Below are positions 1 to 12,742 of a stretch of DNA of 64,000 nucleotides, piece by piece. The first letter of the stretch is position 1, and each line of letters starts with the position of its first letter. The stretch comes from Brachionus koreanus. Its lineage: Eukaryota; Rotifera; Eurotatoria; Ploima; Brachionidae. The notes below the pieces were generated by a model. The model was not told where the DNA came from. It worked only from the letters and a program-made list of their open reading frames with translations, and did not search any database. The translations under genes were made by a program, and so were the position numbers. The DNA lies in contig PJRA01000198.1 in assembly GCA_016987375.1 (NCBI GenBank), positions 776,404-840,403 of the forward strand. Direction: 5' to 3'.

Positions 1-3000
1 GAATTTTGGCCATGTTTTAAAATGTTTAACCCAATCCTCCAGTTTGTCCATTTTGAGTGTTGTAAAAGTCTCGTTCAAATACATTTTGAGACCACATGTT
101 CTCTCAGCTATGTCTGGTATGAGTTCAGAGTTGTTAGCAGTGGCTCCTAAATACAAACCATAATCACACACAGCCTTTTCTTTATACAAATTTTCAACTA
201 GTCTCAAACTTTGGTCATCAATAACAGCCGGATTTGTGTTTGGCATAGCACAAACCATGGTATAGCCACCAGCCAATGCAGCACTAGTGCCTGTTAGAAT
301 GTCCTCTTTTTGTTCGCCACCTGGCTCTCTTAAATGCACATGCACATCAATCAGACCTGGTAGCTTGACAAATCTAGTCTTGGTCATGCAATCGATCAAA
401 GTGTTTATTTGTGGAGTGTGGCAATTTAGGTGTTTTAGGGCCTGGACCATTAGACGCACATTTTTTACATTAGTTATTAAAGGTATTGAATTTTCAATCG
501 CAATGCGTCTAGCTTGGTATCCTTGGGTCATAAAAGACGAGGCTCGAAATGAAGAGCTCTTCATGGGAATATTAATTACCAAGTCAAAATGTTTACTAGA
601 CAAATAGTCGGCTACAGTGCGTTGATTAACCGAAGTAGATGAGACTAACTCGTCAGATTGGTTCGCAATTATGGTCTCGGATCTAGGTCCACTTTTCTGC
701 ACTGAATGAATGCTTCCGTCCTCATAGCACCAGTCAACTGTTTCAACCTTGACTGAATGTTCAGAATAAAAATCGGCTGTTCCTCTAGAAGCATATAAAT
801 TAAATCCTAATTGTTCCAATATGCGTACAGATTCGAGCAAACTATTTTTGTCCTTAAAACTGCCTACCGAAACCAGGATGTTTTTTTTCGGTATTCTGAA
901 GCCAGTGCTCATTAGTGCTTTTAGATAAGCTTCGAATTTATTCTCTCCGAAACAGGCAACTTCTCCAGTGCTGACCATTTCTACACCTAGAAGAACATCA
1001 GCGCCAGTCAAACGGCTAAATGAGAATTGCGGAACTTTGACCCCAATACGGCCATTTCCATACACACAGTCAACGATTGATGGACTTTGTCCCATTGCGA
1101 CCTGAGTCGCCACAGAAATAAAGTCATGATCTAGAGTTTTGCTCACAAATGGAAATGAGCGAGACACTCTCAAATTGCACTCAATAACTTTAAGCTCGTT
1201 GTCCTTGGCAATAAGCTGCAAATTCATGGGTCCATTTACTTGAAGTGCTTGGGCTATTGAGCTCGTGATTAGCTTTATTTTTTGCATAGTCTCAGAGTTA
1301 ATGTCTATTGGTGGTGTGATTAGAGTGGCGTCTCCACTGTGCACTCCAGCATTTTCTACATGGGTCGAAACGGCCATACACAATATTTCACCCTCTTTTG
1401 CCACAGCATCAATGTCTATTTCCTTAGCGTCCAAAATAAACTTCGATATTACTACCGGGTGCTCTTTGGACACAGAGCTTGCTACTTTTAGGTAATTTTG
1501 AAGCTCGTGGTTATTGTGAGCTACTTTCATAGCCGCACCGGACAGCACATAAGAAGGTCTTACCAAAACTGGATAGCCCACTTGTTCACAAAATTCAATT
1601 GCTGAGTGCAAATTTTGTAATTCTTTCCATCTTGGTTGGGATATGCCAATATTGTCCAACATACGCGAGAATTTAAATCTATTCTCAGCATTGTCTATTG
1701 ATTCAGGTGAAGTACCTAATACTTTTACTTGTTGACGATGCAAATCAATAGCTATGTTATTTGCTGCTTGTCCGCCCATTGAAAGAATTAGGCCTTTTGG
1801 CTTTTCAAATTCGTAAATGGTCATCACTGTTTCAAAAGTGAGCTCCTCGAAATAGAGTTTGTCCGACATGTCGTAGTCAGTGCTGACAGTTTCTGGATTA
1901 TAATTGATCATTATTGTTTTGTGTCCGAGCTTTTTTAGTTCTTTGAGACAAGATACAGCGCACCAATCGAATTCCACTGAGCTACCTATGCGATATACGC
2001 CCGAGCCGAGCACTATGACTCCCGAGTCGGCTCCTGCTTCTTGATCATGCTCGTCAGCATTATAAGTCAAGTACAAATAGTTTGTTTTGCATGGCCATTC
2101 GGCGGCGACTGTATCTATTTTTTTTACAAATGGAAATATTTGATTTTCGTTGCGAATTCTGCGTATTTCGATCTCAGTGCTGTTCACATGCATGGCTATT
2201 TGTTTGTCCGAAAAGCCAAGCTTTTTACATTCATGCAAAAAGTCTGGCTCCAAGTATATTTTGTCATTTACTCCGTCGATTTTATAGCGATTCTCTAGCA
2301 CAGTGCTGTGGTCGATTATGTTCTTGAATTTGTGCAAAAACCATTTGTCTATGTGGGTAAGTTCGTTTAGTTGATCGACGGTGTAAAGGCTGGTTTTGAG
2401 AGCTGAGGCCAGAACGAATATGCGTGTATCAGTAGGATTCTGCAGCTCTTGCTCGTAATTTTCAATGTCTTGAGCGTAATATGGGTCAAAGCCTATCACA
2501 CGGTCGTCTATCATTCTGAGTGCTTTTTGAAAGGCTTCCTCAAAGCCGCGTCCTATCGACATCACTTCACCAACACTCTTCATTGAACTTCCTTATTAAT
2601 GGAAAAAAATTTACCAACTAAAATAGAGAAATTTGTAATAATAGTGATAATCCAAAATATATTTTTAACTAGTGGAGATCTCAAATCAACATATCTCAAA
2701 AACTGTATTTCCTGGAATACAAAATTGGAGCTCAGCAGTCTCTAAAGTATTAAAAAAAATTTTTTTTTCGCAAAAAATAAAAATTTTTTTAAAAAAGGTA
2801 TTTTAATTTTTAAAAATTAAAAAAAAATTCAAGCAAAAAATATATTTGTTTTTTTTTTTTTTGAAAAAAATTCAGCTAAATTTAAAGTCAATAGTCATTA
2901 TAATTAAACAAAATTTTTAAATAAAAATTTTTTTTATATTTGAGTTTTTTTTTTATTTGGATTTGAATTCCCAATGGATCAATATTTTCAATATATTCAT

Positions 3001-6000
3001 CATAGACAAAGTTTACCAATAACACCATTCTTTTTTAGTCTAATTTATTTTACTTAACGAAAAAATATGAATAAGCAGAATACATAATGGTCATATATGA
3101 TGAATTTCCAAGGGTCTTAAGCAAAGTTGAAATGAACAAAAATATCAAAAGTATATTCTGGAGAGATCTTTTTATTCGAATATTTATTAATACTGAAAAT
3201 AATGATTTGAAGAGCAAATAAGAGATTGAAAACAAAGAATCAGAAATTATGGATATTAAAAAATGAGGACATTCATTGGAATTGTGCTATCTACATTTTA
3301 CAGTAATTGGCTTTTCGCATTTGTTTAAAGTAGATATGGCAAAAATCTATTTAAAAATGAAATTTAGAATGAAAATAAAGGAAGAAAGACCAAATAAGTG
3401 CTTGATGAAATTTTTTTAAAATTTAAAAAAACGAACGATTGACACTTAATTAAAAAGAAAATCACTTTTCATTTGTAATTGACAAGTATTTTATTAAGCC
3501 AACCACTAACTAATTAAAAACACATTAAATTTTAATTCTTGACAACTTTTTTTTATTTTTATTTTATCTTATTTTGATTTTTTATTTGATTATTTTTTTA
3601 TTTGCTTATAGACAAATAAATAAATAATAAGCTATCATTTTATGGCTTAAAATATAAACTATCTAGTGCGATTATTTTAGCGAATGATTCAAATGACAGA
3701 TTCGAAAATACTGAACGTTTTCTATAGAAAAAAAGAGACCAAGATAAAAATTTTGATTATTTGCAAGATTGTGAGTTAAAAGAAGGATTCCATAGACTTA
3801 TTAAAGATCATAAAATCGAAAAATATGAAAGTAAAATAATCGAGAGTGAAGATGGCTTGTTAAATTATTTTTTTTTGTAACTTTTTTTGCTGAATTTTTT
3901 TTCAAATAAACTTTTATGGTTGAAAAAATGGATCAAAAATTTTAATTGTTTTTATTTTTTTGTTATATCTTGGCATTTTTAATGAAATTTTGATATCTTA
4001 TTTAAAAGTTGTATACTTGATTTTAATGGGCCTAATCTTAATCTTAATTTAGCTTAAACATTTTGTAGTGCCTCGTATCATAAACCACTGCCTCACATAT
4101 TCTAATTTTTAATATTTTTTAAATTTAATCTCATATAACATGAGTTAATAGAGAAAATTTTTCCAAAAAAACTGAGCTTTAATTTAAAAAAAAAATCATT
4201 AAGATTAACAGAATCTCACAGAGGTTGTTATACTCAAAATTGGTATGTTTGACTTCAATTTGTGATTTGGGACACTATAAAAAATTCTAATTTTTAAAAA
4301 GCAAATTTAACAAAATTTAATTAACAACTAAATTATCCTTTATTTATTTAAATTAAATTACCTATTTTATTAGAGACTCTTCCAATAAATTTTTTCAAAT
4401 CCCACCTGGGTATTTTGATAACACAATAGTCCAAACTAGGTTCAAAGCATGCTGTAGTTGATTCGGTGACAGAATTTCTCAATTCTACTAGTGAATATCC
4501 CAGAGCTAGTTTTGCAGCAATATAGGCTAGTGGATAACCAGTAGCCTTGCTGGCCAAAGCTGACGATCTAGACAATCTAGCATTTACTTCTATAATAAAA
4601 TATTCCATAGTGAACGGATTGAGTGCATATTGAATATTACACTCTCCAACAACTCCTAATTGTCTTATAACTTTCAAAGCTGTATTTCTTAGCACATTGT
4701 ATTCTTCGTTTGTCAAAGTTTGACTCGGTGCGACCACAATTGATTCACCAGTATGAATTCCCAATGGATCAATATTTTCCATATTGCATACAGTTATACA
4801 ATTATCATAATAATCTCTAACAACTTCATATTCAATTTCTTTCCAGCCTTTGAGTGACTTGTCAATCAAAATTTGATCTGTCATTGAAAAAGCCGAGCTG
4901 GCCAGCTGGATCAATTCGTCTTTGTTATGAGCAAAGCCTGAGCCTAGACCTCCTAGCGCAAAAGCTGCTCTTATCAAAACTGGATATCCAAGACGTTCAG
5001 CAGCCTCCAAAGCTTGTTCTAATGAATATGCAGCTTCACATGGCGCAACTTTTTCATTTATACTTTCCATTTGTTGAGCGAATTCTTGCCTATCCTCAGT
5101 TATTAATACAGTTTCGACTGGGGTTCCCAAAACTCTAACATTATAATTTTCTAAAACTTTAGATTTGAACAATTCTACACCACAATTTAGAGCAGTTTGA
5201 CCACCAAAGCTTAAGGATATAGCATCTGGTCGTTCACATTTTATAACTTCAGTGACATAGTGTGGAGTGATCGGGAGAAAATAGACTTTGTCTGCAAGAC
5301 CTTTTGACGTTTGAATTGTGGCTATATTGGGGTTTATTAATACTACAAAAATGTTTTCTTCTTTAAACGCTTTGATCGCTTGTGAACCTGAATAATCAAA
5401 TTCTCCAGCTTGACCAATCGAAAGACCACCTGAGCCCAAAAGAAGAATTTTTTTCGGCCTAAAAATGGAATAATCCTTTGTGATCGAAGTCAAAGTGGTA
5501 TTTGCTCGAGATAAAAGCTCTGTTCTCAAGGCATAAAATCGATTTGATTTAAATGATCGAACGGATTCCATGAATACATCAAACAAAAATTCTGTGTCTT
5601 TGGGACCTGCCATGTGTTCAGGATGGAATTGAACGCTAAAAAAAGGCTTCATTTTATGAATAATGCCTTCATTGGATCCATCGTTTTCATTGTAGAATAA
5701 AGGTTCCCAATCAACAGCTGGCTGTGATTTAGGTTCATATTGTACTGCAAATCCATGATTTTGACAGGTAATATAGCAACGTTTTGTGCCATTCAAAGTA
5801 CACGGTTGATTAAAACCTCTGTTTCCATATTTCATTTTCGATGTTGTGAAACCGGCAGCCAGTGCCAATATTTGATGACCTAAACAAATGCCAAATATCG
5901 GCTTTGTTTTATCTGAGTTCATCCATTTACGGAGATTTTCAATTGCAGCATTACATTGAGTTGGATCGCCAGGTCCATTACTTAAAAACAGACCATCATA

Positions 6001-6699
6001 TTCGTTGATATCAAAGTCAGAATTCCAAGCGAGAACATGTACTGATGCATCTAGTTGACACAAGAGCCTAATTTGATTATTTTTCATACCAAAATCGATT
6101 GCAGCTATTTTAAACTTCCCACCAGAATTGTAAATTCTAGGATTCCTACTTGAGACCAAATCGACTAAGTTGACTGAGTTTGGGTCGAAAAAGTCCTCAT
6201 TTTGTACACTGGGCGGCCTTGATGCATTGATGAAAATTTTTGCTAGCATCGATCCTTTTTCTCTCAATATTTTGGTCAATTTTCTAGTATCTATTCCAGT
6301 TATAGCCGGAACATTCGATTCCACCAACCATTCAGATAAAGACTTTTCAGCATTCCAATGACTGTACTCGTTACAATAATCGCTTACAATTAAACCTGAT
6401 GCATGAATTTTGTCCGATTCAAAGTGCTTGGGTATATTAAACTGGTCTAGGGAAAAGTCCGGTACACCATAATTTCCAATCAATGGATAAGTTAAGACAA
6501 GAATTTGATGTTTATAAGATGGATCGCTAAGACTCTCAACATATCCAGTCATACCAGTTGAGAATACTATTTCTCCTTGTGAGTCTATATCGGCTCCAAA
6601 AGATTTACCCTCCAGAATGGTGCCATCCTCAAGAAGAAGATAAGATTTTTTGAGTTGACGCAAGCGTTCCGATTCAGGGCTGTCCTTTACTCTAACCAT
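1..6699 (-). CDS. CAD: CAD: glutamine amidotransferase / carbamoyl-phosphate synthase II / dihydroorotase (3' end outside window)
   Basis: This is the cytosolic multifunctional enzyme for the first three steps of de novo pyrimidine synthesis. Exon 1 is 6699-4362 and exon 2 is 2591-1; the join AAAATAG|GA keeps the reading frame and restores the conserved run [13 protein letters not shown]. In exon 1 the class I glutaminase domain (about residues 18-375) has the nucleophile Cys272 in GICLGHQ and the His359/Glu361 pair in FHPEH. The first ATP-grasp half follows from about residue 415 ([20 protein letters not shown]). Exon 2 holds the second CPSase half, a regulatory-type region, and the start of dihydroorotase with the zinc motif HVHLREPG. 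The window ends inside dihydroorotase, so the aspartate transcarbamoylase domain lies beyond base 1. The single intron seen is 1770 bp. No frameshift or stop was found in either exon. The start ATG gives a normal N-terminus for the family. Confidence 0.96.
2592..4361 (-). other. CAD intron 1 (1770 bp), unusually long, no gene inside
   Basis: The intron begins GTAATTT on the minus strand and ends ATAAG just before the [10 protein letters not shown] codons. It is AT-rich, with long A and T runs, and no credible exon is visible. It is some 30 times longer than most introns in this window. It contains a short exact copy of CAD exon 1 sequence, listed separately. Confidence 0.85.
2964..2989 (-). 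repeat. 26-bp exact copy of a CAD exon 1 segment inside CAD intron 1
   Basis: Bases 2964-2989 are identical to 4754-4779, which code for the conserved CPSase segment around [14 protein letters not shown]. One mismatch follows, then a few more matching bases. The same orientation and lack of a longer match suggest a small templated insertion, not a retrocopy. Confidence 0.75.
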
Positions 6700-8470
6700 T
6701 TTAATTTAAAATCTAAATTTATTTTAACTATGGATTAAAAAAATGAAAATTTTTTAAACAAAATTTTTTAAATCACATTGTTAAAGCATGGTCTAAAAAA
6801 GGATAATTCAGTACATTTGTAAATTAATTTTGAAATTTTAAAAATTTTATTATTGTCTTGAAAATATTTGCACAAGAGTTAACTTGAAAACAAACTGATT
6901 GAAACATAGAACTTTGAAATAATGTTTTATTTGTGAATCAAATAATAAACTATATTGCATTGGACTTTTTACACTAAGGATTTTAATTTGAAAAATTAAA
7001 TTTTGACTTAAAAATTAAGAGAAAATTTTAAAGTATTTATATGTTGAATTCAGTAGTAGAATAGCTGGTTTCTATTTAAACTAGATTTTTTCTTTTTTAA
7101 ATACATTAATTGAAAAAATATTTAATAGAACGTGTCAATTTTTGAATTTTAAAATTAAAATTATTCTCAAAGTCTGTTGATGACTCCATATCAGTCGAGA
7201 TAAAAATTTATTTAATCAAAAACTTTAGATTGTCAAATTTTTACAACTTTTTAAATATTCAGCATTTTTTTATTCAAATCATTAGTTTATTTTTTTTTTA
7301 AAATAATTTAAAAATTAAAAATGATGATTAAAATAGAAAAAAAAATTATTTATTTTTCTTTAATTTGTAGTTACTTAAGGAATTGACATTTTCTAATCTG
7401 CCAACTCTTCTTTTCTATTAAATTTTATCTTTCTCTTTAGTACCATTCACGACTTTTTTGATCTTGGTTATTAAAATTCATTCTTTAAAGATAATAAGCC
7501 ATTGAACGAAAAACATGATAATCAGAAAGAGAAAGATCCAAACCATATGATTTTGATAACAAGAATTTTGATTTCTTCTAACTCTTAATTTGCCATTAAT
7601 CTTTCAGCTACATGAGGTCATGAGTGATCTCAAAGAAACAAAGTTTTCGATTTACAAAAGAATTTTTTTTAATTTTAAATAATAGACTAAATTTGGTAGA
7701 TACATAACTTGTATCAACTGAAGCATTTTGAAGCAATTTTTAGACTCTTAAAAAAAAGTTGTTTTAATTTTTTTTTCCAAATTCACAATTCCGACCTTTT
7801 CTTCCTCTAAAAGTTCGTATCACCATTATTAAATTCTATAAACCAAACTTTTTCCCCTTCTTACATTTGCCAGACTCTTAATATTTTCCAATATTAAACG
7901 TATTGAATTCAATTAGTTGCAATAGAAATCAAAAAATTTTGATGAAAACTTTTCTATTTTACCTAAAAAAAAAAAAAAGTTTCTCTAACACTTGAACGAC
8001 CGAGGGGTTTTATAGACCCCTTTTAACTTTATTTGAAATTTTTTGTATCTCGAATGTTGTCTTCTACAGCAATTGGTACTCCAAAGTCCTTATTGATGCA
8101 AAGAATTAATGTTTTTCTTGATTTTATTTCAAGTCAAATTATATTCATTCTTTTCCTTAATGTATTTTTATGGAAAATCTTATCTGCGAAATCCTCATCT
8201 TGGTGATTCAGCAGTTGAGGCTTATTAATACTAATTCCCCAAGATTCACCACTAAACAGAATTACCAAGATCAGAAAAAATATAAAAGTAGTAAAAACTA
8301 AAAAGAGCTAATATAAATTATGACCAGTATATTAGTGGGAAAGTAAGTTTGAAAAATTTTTAATAAAATTTTCAAAATTTTGACCTTGTAGAAGGTATTC
8401 ATTTAGCTTGTTTAATTTTATTTGAATAAATTTAATAAACCTGATCAACACGTTGACTTGACAAAATTCT
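6700..8470. other. Intergenic, no gene seen
   Basis: About 1.8 kb of AT-rich sequence between the CAD start codon and a hAT-type element. No ORF, RNA gene or conserved segment was recognised. It includes a possible piggyBac-like end near 7985. Since CAD faces left and RCL1 faces right, this interval plus the element up to 9753 must hold both promoters; no clear TATA or initiator site could be assigned. Confidence 0.5.
7984..8062 (+). mobile_element. Possible solo end of a piggyBac-like element
   Basis: The segment starts TAACACTTGAACGACCG and is followed by a small hairpin (GGGGTTTTATAGACCCC) and then TTGTATCT. The same order, AACACT-GAA-GACC/CACC, hairpin, TTGTATCT, occurs at the left end of the TTAA-flanked element at 49508. 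No matching right end was found nearby, so this would be a decayed or truncated relative. Confidence 0.35.
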
Positions 8471-8478
8471 ATTTTTAC

Positions 8479-9378
8479 TAGGGCTGGTAGAACGGTTCCG
8501 TGAAACCGGTTTGAAAACGGTTTTTGAAAGAACCGGTTCTGTTTTCAAAGCCGATTTCAAAAACCGGTTTTGAAAACAGAACCGGTTTGAGAACCGGCTC
8601 TTAACCGGTTTTGTAATTGATTTTTTGTCTCTAATTTATTAAATTTTTTTTCATATATTTTTTTCAATAATAAAAAATTTTAAAACTTATTTGATTTACT
8701 AAATAAATTTTGTAAATTAAAGTTCAAATTAGATTTAAAAAAATTTTAATGTTTTATTGTTTAAAATTTTTCAAAAAAAATCAAAATAAATTTGTCTTTT
8801 TATTATAAACTGCCTGACCAAGAATTTAAACAGACCAAATTTTTTACACTTTTAGGACTTAACGAAGTTCTATCATCTCTTATTGTTAAGCCAGCTACTG
8901 AAAATTTCTGTGAAATTGTCTTTGTTTCTGTGAAAACTGAAAATTTTTTAAAATTGTCTTTATTTCAAATTTAAATAGTATTGGTATAAAGAGTGACAAG
9001 GAGATAATCCAAGGAAAAACCAAAAAGGGAACGTTTTTAAAGTGAATTTTACTTTTTTTTAGTTGAGAAAGTACATCTAAAATTGACAAAGGATTTCTAN
9101 NNNNNNNNNNNNNNNNNNTTGTTTTAAATTTAAAAATTTTATAGTTATATAATAAATCTTTTATAATGCATTACATTAAAAGCCATGGTTTTAAATATTA
9201 ATTTTATAAGTTTTATGAAAAATTATGAAACCGGTTTACAACCGGTTTTTAAACCGGTTCCAAATTCAAAACCGGATTTAAAACCGGTTCCAAATTCAAA
9301 ACCGGTTTAAAAACCGGTTCCAAATTCAAAACCGGATTTAAAACCGGTTCTAATATTCAAACCGGTTTACCAGCCCTA
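8479..9378. mobile_element. Non-autonomous hAT-type element (900 bp) with ACCGGTTT arrays at both ends
   Basis: The element starts TAGGGCTGGTA and ends TACCAGCCCTA, an 11-bp perfect terminal inverted repeat. It is flanked by identical 8-bp target duplications ATTTTTAC at 8471-8478 and 9379-9386, which is typical of the hAT superfamily. Subterminal regions 8494-8625 and 9228-9368 are packed with variants of the palindromic motif AACCGGTT, spaced about 14-22 bp on the right side. The interior is AT-rich with no transposase; a 60-residue ORF at 8792-8974 is not recognisable. An N run lies inside. Confidence 0.88.
9100..9118. other. Assembly gap (19 N) inside the hAT-type element
   Basis: A run of undetermined bases. 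The true length is unknown, so the 900-bp size of the surrounding element is approximate. Confidence 0.99.
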
Positions 9379-9753
9379 ATTTTTACTTAAACGAACTTTA
9401 AATGCTAAATAATCTTATTTATTTCTATGAATATAACAAACTAAATATTTTGCTTAATTGTAAAAAAGGCTTTTAACTGTATGTCTTGCCTTTTTACTTT
9501 TATTTCAATTTATCCATGGGACTTGAACTTTAACTAAATAAATAAAATATTGGACATTTAAAACTTTTAGAGAACATTTAGTGATATTTAGACTAAAAAA
9601 AAGTTATGTTAAAATCGCAAAATTTAGTATATAATAAATTGAATATTTTAAAATCTATTTTTATTTGAACATGTGCTCATATTTAAAATCAAAATAATCT
9701 AAATAATTAATAAAAAAAAAAAAGAGTAACATTTTTAGACAAAACAAAACCAT

Positions 9754-11061
9754 ATGATGGACAACTCAGAGTGTCCATTGCGGATCAAAATAATTCTTTC
9801 TGTTCTAAGCGGTAAGCCTCTAAAACTAAAAAACATTCGCCGAAATGAACACGAGCCAGGTCTGAAAGATTTTGAAGTTAATCTACTTAAATTGATTGAC
9901 AAACTCACAAGCGGCACTCGAACTGATATCAATGAAACAGGCACGTCGCTTTACTTTGTACCAGGAATTTTAATCGGAGGCAAAATTGAACACGATTGTG
10001 GAATGGAAAGATCTATAGGTTATTTTTTACAAACCATTTTGTGCATGGCTCCATTCACCAAAACACCCATAGAGCTAACCCTTACTGGTATAACCAATGA
10101 TCCCGATGATGTATCTGTAGATGTCATTAAATATTCATCTATACCCATATTTAAGCGCTTTATTGGCAGTGATGACGGGCTTGAATTTAAAATTTTGAAG
10201 AGAGGCGCCAAACCTGGTGGTGGAGGCGCAATTTTGTTCAAATGTCCAACTAAAATGAAACTGATACCGATAAATTTGACTGATCCGGGAAAAATAAAGC
10301 GTATTAGAGGAATCGCTTATGCAATGAGAGTGGCCCCAGCTGTGTGTAATCGAATGGTTGAGAAAGCTAAAGGAGTTTTGCTTAAATTTATACCTGATGT
10401 TTACATAATTAGTGATCATCAGAAAAAAGAGACTGCTGGAAACTCGCCTGGTTTCGGCCTAACTCTAGTTGCCGAGACTACAAATGGAACTTTTTTGTGT
10501 GGCGAAGCATGCTCTACTCCAAAAGGTTTGGATTTTGGAGAGCCTAACGTACCAGAAGACATAGCATCAAGGGCTACCCATAATCTGTTAGAAGAAATTT
10601 ACAGAGGTGGATGCGTTGATTCGGCTAATCAATTCATTGCTTTTTTATTAATGGTTATTAATCAAAAAGATGTTTCTAGAATTTTGAGCGGAATTTTTTC
10701 TCCTTTTTCAATTCACTCTATGCGAGCAATTAAAGAAATGTTTGGTGTTAGATTTAAAATTGAACCTTGTCGCAATCAAGAGATTGATATAAATCATGAA
10801 AAACTAAGAAAAGAAAAAGAAGAAGAGAAAAGTTCAAAAAAAAAAAAGAGAAAAAGAAATTTACAGCTTCCAGCCGAGATAAACGCAAGCGAAAATGAGT
10901 CCGAAATAGACGAAAAAGAGGAACAAAAAATAAAAAAACAAAAATTAGATGAAGAAGAAAAACAAAAGAGTATTAAAGAATATCTCAAGTTGGGTCATGA
11001 AAAACTTTTATTATCTTGTGTAGGAATTGGTTTCACCAATTTAAGCAAAACTTATATTTAA
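9754..11061 (+). CDS. RCL1: RNA 3'-terminal phosphate cyclase-like protein (RCL1)
   Basis: RCL1 acts in the nucleolar small-subunit processome, with BMS1, in cleavage of pre-18S rRNA; it belongs to the RNA cyclase fold but lacks cyclase activity. The single-exon ORF (435 residues) carries the family landmarks LSGKPLKL near the N-terminus, PGLKDFEVNLLKLIDKLT, GGKIEHDCG, PGGGGAILFKCP, LTDPGKIKRIRG, SPGFGLTLVAET, LLEEIYRGGCVDS and the C-terminal VGIGFTNLSKT. Between about residues 345 and 415 there is a Lys/Glu-rich insert of roughly 70 residues that is absent from the usual protein of about 370 residues. The first ATG (9754) is followed at once by a second in frame; either could serve. No intron is needed. 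Confidence 0.95.
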   Translation: MMDNSECPLRIKIILSVLSGKPLKLKNIRRNEHEPGLKDFEVNLLKLIDKLTSGTRTDINETGTSLYFVPGILIGGKIEHDCGMERSIGYFLQTILCMAPFTKTPIELTLTGITNDPDDVSVDVIKYSSIPIFKRFIGSDDGLEFKILKRGAKPGGGGAILFKCPTKMKLIPINLTDPGKIKRIRGIAYAMRVAPAVCNRMVEKAKGVLLKFIPDVYIISDHQKKETAGNSPGFGLTLVAETTNGTFLCGEACSTPKGLDFGEPNVPEDIASRATHNLLEEIYRGGCVDSANQFIAFLLMVINQKDVSRILSGIFSPFSIHSMRAIKEMFGVRFKIEPCRNQEIDINHEKLRKEKEEEKSSKKKKRKRNLQLPAEINASENESEIDEKEEQKIKKQKLDEEEKQKSIKEYLKLGHEKLLLSCVGIGFTNLSKTYI

Positions 11062-12499
11062 AATAAACAAATTAGAAAAATTATTTTATTTTGATTTGTA
11101 TTGAGTAAAATTTACTCCCAGATTTTTTTTATTAGGTAAAGTAATAGAATAGAACAATACATAAAAAAAGAGAATTAAAGAGAAAGTACGTTTTGCATTC
11201 TCTATGATATCAATTATTTTCTAAGATTCTATGCAAGCCAATTTAACAAGTATTTAAAAGATTGCTAAATGCAATTTTTTGAAAAAATGAATTTTCATGC
11301 AAGACCAATTTCTAAATTTTAACACACTCGGTTCAGCATTTAGAAACAGAGAGAGTTAGAAAAAAAACATAAATATAGAGAATGATACATAAACTTTATT
11401 TAACTATATAAAAAAGAGAAATTCACATAAATATCTAAAAAAAATTAGAAATTTTTTATTTTTTATTATTAATAAAAATGATAAAAACACATAAATTGTT
11501 TAATCTTTTTCAAACCATTTTCCATTTTTCTATGGCATAGCTGAATCAGAAAATAATATACATGAACACTGAGTACAATCTGGACAAAAGCATTCTGGAT
11601 TTATTACAACGCTATGTTTTTTGTTGCTCTTCGAGTTAACTGTTTTTGGGTATCACTTCAAAAAAAAACTCCAGTTCGACTTTAATTTTGTCAAATAAAC
11701 CCATTCTATTTTTTTTTCATTTTTAATTTAGCTTCAAAATTATTTTATGTTTTTCAATCTTTTTTTTTAAATTAATTCATCTTTTTTCTCTTTTTTATTC
11801 AAGTCAAGTAAAAATCAATTTTTTTGGAAATTAATAAAACTAAACAACTTTATGTGAAATTTACCGGTTTTCAAAAATAAAAAATAATCAAATAATTTAA
11901 GTCTTTTACTCTGATTTTTATATTTCATGTGAATAATTTATTTTTCTAGTTGATAAAGTGAACACTACGTTTCAGACAGGCAAAGTATTTTTTAAGTGCG
12001 CAATTAAATTTCATCGCAGGTTTTTAAATTTTTGTAACATTTCAAAACTTTATTTTAAAACAGTTGAAAAAGAATTGTAATTTCTAAAAAATGCATTGAA
12101 ATTTAATTGTACATTTAAGATTTTTTTGAATTTAAATTTGAAAAAAGAAATTTGATCAAAATTTTTACTTTGCTTTCAGAAATAAGCTTTTGGAGTATTA
12201 CTTAAGCAGCTTTAGAACTTGGATTGCTCACTTATTAGAAATAAAAAAAATCTATGGAAAAACTATTTGTAATTTGAGCATCAAAAGTATCATCAAGATC
12301 AAGTTTGTTACCAGGCTTGTTTAAGTTTTTGATTAAAATTTGATTTAAAATCATTTTTTTTTTATTTAATGCTGCAATATATCTTCATGTGAAGCAAGCA
12401 TGTTAAATTATAGCCAAGAATTGTGCATAATTCTGTATTTAAAATTTTTTTCAAAAATTTACAGACATAAAATATAAAGTTTAACAATATTAAAAAATT
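11062..12499. other. Intergenic, no gene seen
   Basis: AT-rich sequence downstream of RCL1 with no supported ORF. Two AATAAA-like sites fall soon after the RCL1 stop codon and could serve its polyadenylation. Confidence 0.5.
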
Positions 12500-12742
12500 T
12501 TAAATCAAAATAAATTTATTTCTTTTTTTTTCTCTCATGTCCCATTTCGATGTCCATTGAATGGCTTTTTTTGGTATCCTGGATTTTTCTATCATTCTAA
12601 GGACATGTCCAAGCCATCTCAGCCTTTTGTTCTTAATGCATCGACATAATCGCTCTGAATTTGTTCTTTTATATAGGCTAGAATTCAACAATTTCTCAGG
12701 CCAGTGTATCCCAAGAATCTTCCTCAGGCTTTCAGTATGGAA
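12500..12742 (-). pseudogene. Non-LTR retrotransposon reverse transcriptase, C-terminal fragment
   Basis: Read on the minus strand from 12742, the frame stays open to a stop at 12500. It contains SLRKILGIHWPEKLLN followed by RLRWLGHVLRM and RIPKKAIQW, the typical region after the polymerase core of endonuclease-type LINE ORF2 proteins. The 5' part of the element is absent. The same family appears at 23766-24225, where the matching segment reads FHTGSLRRILGIHWPETL, so the two are copies of one LINE family. Confidence 0.8.

Noticed and set aside
287..2327. Several + strand ORFs opposite CAD
   Set aside because: They are antisense shadows of the conserved CPSase and dihydroorotase coding sequence.
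3050..3235. 61-codon ORF inside the CAD intron
   Set aside because: Low-complexity, no homology, and it lies in an intron bounded by strong in-phase splice sites.
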